Source: JAKVAV01 sp047633195 | Lineage (GTDB): Bacteria; Bacteroidota; Bacteroidia; Flavobacteriales_D; Cryomorphaceae | NCBI GenBank assembly: GCA_047633195.1 | Contig: JBLIEU010000004.1 | Coordinates: 62,001-126,000, forward strand | Direction: 5' to 3' | Length of the DNA stretch: 64,000 nt | Shown: one piece after another, positions 1-4,296 of the stretch | Layout: every line of letters starts with the position of its first letter | Numbering within the stretch: the stretch's first letter is position 1 | The notes under the pieces: generated by a model | What the model was told of the DNA's origin: nothing | Databases searched by the model: none | What the model saw: only the letters and a program-made list of their open reading frames with translations | Translations under genes and position numbers: made by a program

Positions 1-31
1 AATCGAGGAACGATTGGAAAATTGGCTGTGA
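1..31 (+). CDS. Possible 3' end of an upstream gene (partial)
   Basis: The second forward frame reads from the window edge to a TGA at 29-31 and would give a C-terminus IEERLENWL. This looks like an ordinary helical protein tail and would be convergent with the epimerase gene that ends at 44. The two other forward frames also stop within 45 bases, so the choice of frame is a guess. No function can be assigned. Confidence 0.25.
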   Translation, partial: IEERLENWL

Positions 32-43
32 GGTGGTAATTGC

Positions 44-955
44 TTAAGCCATCTTTCTTAAAAAATCCTCTAGCTCTTTTTGAAACTCGCCTTCGGGAGC
101 GCCAATCAGTGCTTTTACATTGGCGTCTTCGTTCACTCTGATTTGTCTCAACTTTAGTTGTTGGTCGACATAAAGCATCTCCATTTCGGGCATGATGTCT
201 TTTAGGGTGTAGGCCACATCGTTGACCGAAAGATTGCGATCAACCAGATTGTAAATCTTCTTTCTGCTGTTCGCAAAGCTCAGTTTTTCAATGAAATCGG
301 CCACTCTCTGGATTTGGACAAAAGCGCGCAACTGCTCCCCCGAGCCATTGATGGTTACTCGGTTGAAATTCTTGGCCTGAAATACAAAACGATTGATCAC
401 CGAATCGAAGCGCATACTCTTTGAGTATCCATAAACATTGGCACATCGAACAATAGATACTTCTTTTTTGCCAGCAAGTCTGCCGATGTGCTCTTCTCCT
501 TTTAGCTTTGATATTCCGTAAAAAGTCTTAGGATTTGGAGTTGATTCGGGTGTGGCGGATTCTTCTCCAGAGCCATACACGCTCGCGCTACTCAGGTAGA
601 TCACTTTATCGCAATCGGACTCTTCTAGAGCATAAGACAGTTCGGCTGTTCCCCAATGGTTTACCTGATCGAAAAGGTGGGGGCTGATGTCGGCAAAAGG
701 AGTACTCACTTTCGCCGCTAAATGAATGACTAAATCGGCATTGGCAATCTCCTTCTTCAACGTATAGGAATCGAGAATATCTGCTTCGACAAAACTCGTC
801 TTCTCGTTAAGTTTCTCGGGGCCTAAGAAAATGTTGTAATTTTTTCGACTTAGGTTGTCGTAGATACGGATCGACTCCACTTCTTCGTGGTTCATCAAGC
901 GTAAGCTGATTTCGGTGCCGAGGTATCCAGCACCTCCTGTGATCAATATTCTCAT
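44..955 (-). CDS. NAD-dependent epimerase/dehydratase (extended SDR)
   Basis: A 303-residue extended short-chain dehydrogenase/reductase of the nucleotide-sugar epimerase type. The N-terminal Rossmann motif GGAGYLG is at residues 7-13. A SSAS stretch followed by YGISK, the catalytic Tyr-x-x-x-Lys, lies near the middle. Such enzymes act in the cytoplasm on NDP-sugars, but the substrate cannot be read from the sequence. The start ATG at 955 directly abuts the stop codon of cysH at 956-958, so the two genes are probably co-transcribed, cysH first. Nothing in this pairing predicts a shared pathway. The class is secure, the specific function is not. Confidence 0.85.
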   Translation of the reverse strand: MRILITGGAGYLGTEISLRLMNHEEVESIRIYDNLSRKNYNIFLGPEKLNEKTSFVEADILDSYTLKKEIANADLVIHLAAKVSTPFADISPHLFDQVNHWGTAELSYALEESDCDKVIYLSSASVYGSGEESATPESTPNPKTFYGISKLKGEEHIGRLAGKKEVSIVRCANVYGYSKSMRFDSVINRFVFQAKNFNRVTINGSGEQLRAFVQIQRVADFIEKLSFANSRKKIYNLVDRNLSVNDVAYTLKDIMPEMEMLYVDQQLKLRQIRVNEDANVKALIGAPEGEFQKELEDFLRKMA

Positions 956-1612
956 CTAACTTTTTTCTGTCAATTCAGTGTGAAGACCACACTCAGTTTT
1001 ACTCAAGCCAAACCATCTGGCGGCGCGAGGATCATCCAAATCTGTTTTCCGAGTACACGGAATGCACCCGATGCTCTGGTAGCCTTTTGCGTCAAGCGGA
1101 TGTCTGGGCAAATTGTGCTCTTTGATGTAATCAAAAACGTCTTTCCCCGACCAGTCCAGCATGGGGTGAAAGCGTTCTGTTTCGAACTTGGCAGCTTGGT
1201 AAGTAGTCATATTGCGGCGATTCAAATTTTGATCGGCCCGCACGCCGTTTACCCAAATATCATATGCGTGAAGCAATCGTTCGGTTGGTTCTACCTTATT
1301 CAAATGGCAACAGTAATCAGGATTGGAAGTAAAAAAGAAATTTCCGTTTGCATCTTTTTGCTGATGTTTGGGAGTCGAAGAAGAGATAGTTCTCAAATCC
1401 AAGTTTAGCTGACCGGCGACCTCATCGCGAAATGCCAAAGTCTCGGGAAATAGAAATCCAGTATTCAGACAGTACACAGGTATTGGAACCTCGCTTTTGC
1501 TGATGATATGCAATAAGGGAATGGAGTGCGTTTGAAACGACGAGGTGAGAAATAGCTTCTTTCCTTCTGCCTCTAATTTCCTTAGTTCATCTATAGCTGA
1601 CTCTACTTTCAT
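956..1612 (-). CDS. cysH: Phosphoadenylyl/adenylyl-sulfate reductase (CysH type)
   Basis: A 218-residue PAPS/APS reductase that reduces activated sulfate to sulfite during assimilation. The C-terminal active-site motif ECGLH is present. A Cys-Cys pair (YCCHLNK) and a later CxxC (GCIPC) match the [4Fe-4S]-binding set of the APS-type reductases found in many bacteria, rather than the cluster-free E. coli-type PAPS reductase. The ATG start at 1612 lies 14 bases downstream of the lrp-like gene on the same strand, so regulator, reductase and SDR may form one transcript. The rest of the sulfate pathway would be expected elsewhere and is not in this window. Confidence 0.9.
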   Translation of the reverse strand: MKVESAIDELRKLEAEGKKLFLTSSFQTHSIPLLHIISKSEVPIPVYCLNTGFLFPETLAFRDEVAGQLNLDLRTISSSTPKHQQKDANGNFFFTSNPDYCCHLNKVEPTERLLHAYDIWVNGVRADQNLNRRNMTTYQAAKFETERFHPMLDWSGKDVFDYIKEHNLPRHPLDAKGYQSIGCIPCTRKTDLDDPRAARWFGLSKTECGLHTELTEKS

Positions 1613-1626
1613 TGGGATAAAGTTAA

Positions 1627-2097
1627 TTAGTCTTTCTTTGAAAGAGGTGCCTTTCGTCTGATGCTTTGTTCGAGCGAAATCATGGTTTCAGTGCGCTGTA
1701 TGCCATCTACCTTTTGAATTTTTTCATTCAGTACTTGTCTTAGGTTTTCAGTATTTCGACAAACCACTTTCAAAAAGATGCTGTAGCCACCTGTTGTGTA
1801 GAATGCCTCAACTATTTCTTCAATGGCGTTGAGCTGCTTTATCACATCTTGGTAAACGGCTCCTTTGTCCATGAAGACTCCTATAAACGCAGTAAGATCG
1901 AAGCCCAGCTTCGCAGAGTCAACGACAATTTCAGTTCCTTTTACCACTCCCGCCGCTTCCATTTTTTTCATACGAACATGGATGGTTCCAGCCGAGACAA
2001 TGAGTTTTTCGGCGATTTCAGTGTATGGAGTGCGGGCGTTAGCACTTAATATTTCTAAAATCTGACGATCGAGTTTATCGATTTGATAATTCATCAT
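1627..2097 (-). CDS. Lrp/AsnC family transcriptional regulator
   Basis: A 156-residue feast/famine regulator. The N-terminal winged helix-turn-helix (residues about 4-60, LDRQILEILSANARTPYTEI) is followed by the RAM/AsnC ligand-binding domain, with a TTGGYSIFLKVV strand near residue 103. Such proteins bind amino acids and form octamers on DNA. It is first in a probable operon with cysH and the SDR gene. Upstream it diverges from the tRNA-like RNA at 2227. The 129-base gap is AT-rich and is conserved in the duplicated copy at 3841-3972, which suggests that the regulator and RNA share control sequence. Two ATG codons (2097, 2094) are possible starts. Confidence 0.9.
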   Translation of the reverse strand: MMNYQIDKLDRQILEILSANARTPYTEIAEKLIVSAGTIHVRMKKMEAAGVVKGTEIVVDSAKLGFDLTAFIGVFMDKGAVYQDVIKQLNAIEEIVEAFYTTGGYSIFLKVVCRNTENLRQVLNEKIQKVDGIQRTETMISLEQSIRRKAPLSKKD

Positions 2098-2226
2098 TGA
2101 CTATTTATTATCTAAATATAGTATTCGAAATGAATGGGTGATAAAATAGTGATTCTGTAAAAATACATCCATTATGTAACGAATATAGCAATGAAAAGGT
2201 ATAACCTCTAAATTAGTCCTAATCCT
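2098..2226. promoter_or_regulatory. Divergent promoter region between lrp-like gene and tRNA-like RNA
   Basis: A non-coding AT-rich stretch between two divergent genes. Roughly 85% of its bases reappear at 3841-3972, in the same order relative to an lrp remnant and a second tRNA-like RNA. The stretch TTATTATCTAAATA resembles loose Lrp-type AT-rich sites, and a GGTATAAC element near 2200 could be the -10 of the RNA promoter. No canonical TAnnTTTG box is seen for the RNA. The assignment rests on conservation and position. Confidence 0.55.
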
Positions 2227-2343
2227 TGTAGGGTGATGAAACCGGCAGACATGCCCTCCTGTCTCGAGGGTGGAGGTAAAGAATAAATTCTGATCTCGAT
2301 CGGAACTAACTGCTCCATGGAGGTTCGAATCCTTCTCCTACAG
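2227..2343 (+). ncRNA. tRNA-like RNA with giant variable arm, anticodon GUC (copy 1)
   Basis: A 117-nt RNA that folds as a cloverleaf. The acceptor stem is TGTAGGG (2227-2233) with TCCTACA (2336-2342), and G2343 is the discriminator. The D arm (2236-2252) has the GAAACCGGCAGA core typical of tRNA-Leu. The anticodon stem is CCCTC/GAGGG around loop CTGTCTC (2259-2265), and the T arm is GGAGG-TTCGAAT-CCTTC (2319-2335). The variable region is 48 nt (2271-2318), far beyond the usual 10-24 nt of type II tRNAs, and holds a second-level hairpin (2288-2294 with 2299-2305, loop CTCG). The anticodon would be GUC (Asp). The loop matches that of E. coli tRNA-Asp except for U instead of A at position 37. 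CCA is not encoded, as in the tRNA-Ser here. A rho-independent terminator follows. Whether it decodes, is charged or is regulatory is unknown. Confidence 0.75.
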
Positions 2344-2350
2344 CTCAAAA

Positions 2351-2390
2351 AAAAGCGACATCCGACTAAGTCGAATGCCGCTTTTACTTT
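2351..2390 (+). terminator. Rho-independent terminator of tRNA-like RNA copy 1
   Basis: A hairpin of AAAAGCG-x-CAT-x-CGAC with GTCG-x-ATG-x-CGCTTTT around a TAA loop, ending in a T-rich run. It starts eight bases after the discriminator base, so the tRNA-like RNA is a stand-alone transcript. The opposite strand is also A/T-flanked and could serve the bor gene at 2429. Confidence 0.85.
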
Positions 2391-2428
2391 TACAAAAGTT
2401 GTGACAGCGCTTTCAAATAAAGCCTTAC

Positions 2429-2719
2429 TTACTTTGTTACAGTGGTCATTGTTGGTGTGTATAAACCGAAGGTGAGACCTGCGACAAGACCATTTACGAA
2501 TGAATGTTTGTGTTCTATTGTATAGTCAGTTGCGCCACCTGCAAGCTCTGCAGCATCAGATACTCCGACAGGAGCCAATCCAAAAACTACAAAGTGATTC
2601 CAAGCAGTAACTTCTTGGTTGCCTTGAGCACCGTTTCCGACTACTATCGTATACGTATAGCAAGAGCTGAGCAAAAGGATCCCAGCAAAGGCAAAGAATA
2701 AACTCTTTAAATGTTTCAT
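2429..2719 (-). CDS. Bor/Iss-like lipoprotein, copy 1
   Basis: A 96-residue lipoprotein resembling phage lambda Bor. The signal peptide MKHLKSLFFAFAGILLLSSC ends in a lipobox Cys at residue 20. The mature part carries the Bor-family pattern of a conserved His strand (NHFVVFGLAP), a GGA segment and the ending FVNGLVAGLTFGLYTP. Lambda Bor and E. coli Iss are outer-membrane lipoproteins linked to serum resistance, but the role here is unknown. I place the start at ATG 2717-2719. The reading frame is open further upstream, but that extension lies inside the repeated leader. It is paralogous to the gene at 3056-3346, and both have the same leader. Confidence 0.8.
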   Translation of the reverse strand: MKHLKSLFFAFAGILLLSSCYTYTIVVGNGAQGNQEVTAWNHFVVFGLAPVGVSDAAELAGGATDYTIEHKHSFVNGLVAGLTFGLYTPTMTTVTK

Positions 2720-2723
2720 TGAA

Positions 2724-2800
2724 CTATTTTTTTCTCCTACTCGTATGGCTTTTCGGTTTCGCCTCGTTTGAAATGGTTTCAGAACTCCACTTTGTTTTTT
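2724..2800 (-). promoter_or_regulatory. Repeated leader of Bor-like gene, copy 1
   Basis: About 70 bases upstream of the start codon that are nearly identical to those upstream of the second bor-like gene (3350-3420). On the transcribed strand the leader contains GTTCTGAAACCA, GGCGAAACCGAAAAGCC and, 14 bases before ATG, GTAGGAGAA. A strong AGGAG is unusual for Bacteroidota, which seldom depend on Shine-Dalgarno pairing. The block GTAGGAGAA is exactly complementary to the 3' acceptor strand of both tRNA-like RNAs. It may be a 5' UTR control element. Confidence 0.5.
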
Positions 2801-2826
2801 GATCCTTAAAATCACTCTTAGAATCG

Positions 2827-3024
2827 TCAATCCACCGCTTTGAAGATTTTTCTTCCTAGTACAATCACGCCTGCCAACCCGACAATAAATAGGAGGACAA
2901 GACCCACCACATAGCCGTAGCCATAGGGTGTGATTCCATCTCTAATTATTAGAGCCACATTGACTAATGAGATTAGCGCCAAAAGTAGAATTGCGACAGA
3001 TAAACCAAATCCAATCTTTTTCAT
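2827..3024 (-). CDS. Small two-helix membrane protein
   Basis: A 65-residue protein with two hydrophobic helices, about residues 5-27 and 35-58, joined by a short loop IRDGITPYGYGY, and with a basic C-terminus. No family is recognised. It lies between the two bor-like genes on the same strand, 31 bases downstream of the second one and 107 bases upstream of the first, and may be co-transcribed with the second. Composition is ordinary for a membrane protein. It is probably real, but without homology this rests on the ORF and its position only. Confidence 0.5.
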   Translation of the reverse strand: MKKIGFGLSVAILLLALISLVNVALIIRDGITPYGYGYVVGLVLLFIVGLAGVIVLGRKIFKAVD

Positions 3025-3055
3025 TTTCTCAAGCGTTTTAAGAAGTCAGAGTGGT

Positions 3056-3346
3056 TTACTTGGTAACCGTAGTTGTTGTCGGAGTGTAAAGACCGAATGT
3101 AAGCCCGCCTACTAATCCGTTTACAAACGAACGTTGTATCTGAACATCATAGTTTTCAGCTTCGCCCGCCATTTCTTTTGGATCAGAGACTCCAACCGGA
3201 GCAAGACCTGCAATAAGGTAGTGGTTCCAAGATTTGGTTTTTTCATTTCCTTGTGCACCGCTACCTATTGATACCGAGTAAGTGAAGCAACTGCTCAGTA
3301 AAAGCACCCCTGCGAAGGCAAAAAACAAACTTTTTAAGTGTTTCAT
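3056..3346 (-). CDS. Bor/Iss-like lipoprotein, copy 2
   Basis: A 96-residue paralogue of the protein encoded at 2429-2719. The signal peptide MKHLKSLFFAFAGVLLLSSC is nearly identical, with the lipobox Cys at residue 20, and the body shows the same NHYLIAGLAPVGVSD and FVNGLVGGLTFGLYTP segments. The mature parts have diverged more in the middle than at either end. An outer-membrane or periplasmic lipid-anchored location is expected from the lipobox. The 5' leader is duplicated as well. The pair and the surrounding tRNA-like RNAs suggest that the whole segment was copied in tandem, after which the small membrane gene was lost from or gained by one copy. Confidence 0.8.
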   Translation of the reverse strand: MKHLKSLFFAFAGVLLLSSCFTYSVSIGSGAQGNEKTKSWNHYLIAGLAPVGVSDPKEMAGEAENYDVQIQRSFVNGLVGGLTFGLYTPTTTTVTK

Positions 3347-3349
3347 CGA

Positions 3350-3422
3350 TTTATGTTTTTCTCCTACTCATATGGCTTTTCGGTTCCGCCTCGTTTTAGT
3401 GGTTTCAGAACTCCACTTGCAG
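3350..3422 (-). promoter_or_regulatory. Repeated leader of Bor-like gene, copy 2
   Basis: Second copy of the leader found at 2724-2800, with only a few substitutions. The transcribed strand again carries GTTCTGAAACCA, a GGC...GCC segment and GTAGGAGAA ending 14 bases before ATG. Conservation stops abruptly upstream of about 3422. The next 270 bases (3423-3690) show no gene, repeat or structure that I can support. Confidence 0.5.
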
Positions 3423-3689
3423 AGGCAATGATAATAATACTATTCGCAAAAAGAGCCTTGAATTGTGAATTCTATATTACTTATTGGGAAGCCCTATGTA
3501 TTGATTTCGAACAGTCGTTCAACACGAACGAATTTGATTCTACTAACCTGGGATGAATGGCCTTCGCAAGATATTTACACTTTCGTCGTAGCTCAGAATT
3601 CTCAGTCTTCCCTATCGATCGAAGACTTATGACTTACCGCCCTTCAAGGGTTCCTCCTAGATCGCAGCCAGTAATGTCAGCGGTGATCT

Positions 3690-3840
3690 TTATGGCTTTG
3701 TTTAAGATCAGACCAATGAAAGTAGTAAGGTCGAATCCAAGATGGGTCTAATAAACTACGATTTCAGTGTAGGGAGTGCGGGCGTTTGCACTTAATATTT
3801 CTAAAATCTGACGGTCGAGGTTATCGATCTGATAATTCAT
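3690..3840 (-). pseudogene. Remnant of a duplicated lrp/asnC regulator gene
   Basis: Reading from ATG at 3838-3840, the first 23 or so codons match the regulator at 1627-2097 (MNYQIDNLDRQILEILSANA then RTPYTEI). The match then jumps to sequence further along the gene and meets a TAG. Comparison with the intact gene shows that an 87-base piece, equivalent to 1928-2014, is missing. It is bounded in the intact gene by direct repeats ATTTCAGT at 1928-1935 and 2015-2022, consistent with slippage or recombination between them. Homology continues to about 3690 with decay. The gene is dead, but its upstream region is conserved. Confidence 0.8.
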
Positions 3841-3972
3841 CTATTGCTATTTATTATCTAAATGTAGTATTCGAAATGAATAGGTGATGAAATAGGGATT
3901 ATGTAAAAATACGTTTATTATGTAACGAATATTTCAATGAAAAGGTATAATCTATAAGTTATTCCTAATCCT
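3841..3972. promoter_or_regulatory. Duplicated divergent promoter region (copy 2)
   Basis: Copy of 2098-2226. It retains the AT-rich block next to the regulator start, ATTATGTAACGAATAT, and AATGAAAAGGTATAA just ahead of the tRNA-like RNA. The regulator on its left is broken, while this stretch and the RNA on its right stay well conserved. Selection may therefore act on transcription of the RNA rather than on the regulator copy. Confidence 0.5.
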
Positions 3973-4086
3973 TGTAGGGTGATGAAACCGGCAGATATGC
4001 CCTCCTGTTTCGAGGGAGGAGGTAAAGAATAAACCGGCCTTAGGCGGACTAACTGCTCCATGGAGGTTCGAATCCTTCTCCTACAG
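3973..4086 (+). ncRNA. tRNA-like RNA with giant variable arm, anticodon GUU (copy 2)
   Basis: A 114-nt paralogue of the RNA at 2227-2343. The acceptor stem (3973-3979 with 4079-4085), discriminator G4086, D arm (3982-3998), anticodon stem and T arm (4062-4078) are kept. The D stem has one C-to-U change that turns a G-C pair into G-U. The anticodon loop is CTGTTTC (4005-4011), giving GUU (Asn), again with U37. The 45-nt variable region keeps GTAAAGAATAAA and ACTAACTG, while the inner hairpin between them has a different sequence that can still pair (CCG-x-CC with GG-CGG at 4034-4047). It has its own terminator. Preserved pairing despite sequence replacement argues for a functional RNA. Confidence 0.75.
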
Positions 4087-4091
4087 CATGA

Positions 4092-4126
4092 AAAAAGGCG
4101 GCACCTAGTTAGGTGTCGCCTTTTTA
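4092..4126 (+). terminator. Rho-independent terminator of tRNA-like RNA copy 2
   Basis: A strong hairpin AAAAAGGCG-x-CACCT with AGGTG-x-CGCCTTTTT and a short GTT-type loop, six bases after the discriminator. Its sequence differs from the terminator of copy 1 although the position and architecture match, so termination at this point has been maintained. Confidence 0.9.
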
Positions 4127-4235
4127 CTTTAAGTAGATTTTTAGATGATTCGGATTTAATTTAGGTTGTGTTCAGAAAAAATAGATGGTTGCGTTACACT
4201 CAGTGAAACCCTCTAATATGAATTTGATAAGGAAT

Positions 4236-4262
4236 AAAAAAGCCCGTTGTTTTCAACGGGCT
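4236..4262 (-). terminator. Rho-independent terminator (bidirectional shape)
   Basis: A perfect inverted repeat AGCCCGTTG/CAACGGGCT with a TTTT loop. On the minus strand it ends in a T-run, placing it 35 bases after the stop of the Cys-rich lipoprotein gene. The interval 4127-4235 to its left holds nothing I recognise. Confidence 0.85.
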
Positions 4263-4296
4263 TAATACTTCTACTTATTCCAAAAATGGAGTTTTC

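Noticed and set aside
980..1408. Long open frame on the plus strand across cysH
   Set aside because: It is antisense to a well-supported gene with active-site motifs, has no family resemblance, and reflects the codon pattern of the other strand.
2227..2343. tmRNA or T-box riboswitch as explanation of the tRNA-like RNA
   Set aside because: It lacks the tmRNA tag ORF, pseudoknots and its size of about 350 nt. It lacks the T-box specifier stem and antiterminator and is followed by its own terminator, not by an amino-acid gene on the same strand.
2227..2343. Ordinary tRNA-Leu with GAG anticodon by another register
   Set aside because: The shifted register puts GAG in the loop but breaks the anticodon stem (GAGGG/CCCTC), which is perfect in the GUC register in both copies.
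2429..3346. Prophage remnant suggested by the Bor-like genes
   Set aside because: No integrase, capsid, lysis or att-site sequence is seen nearby. The flanks are ordinary chromosomal genes.
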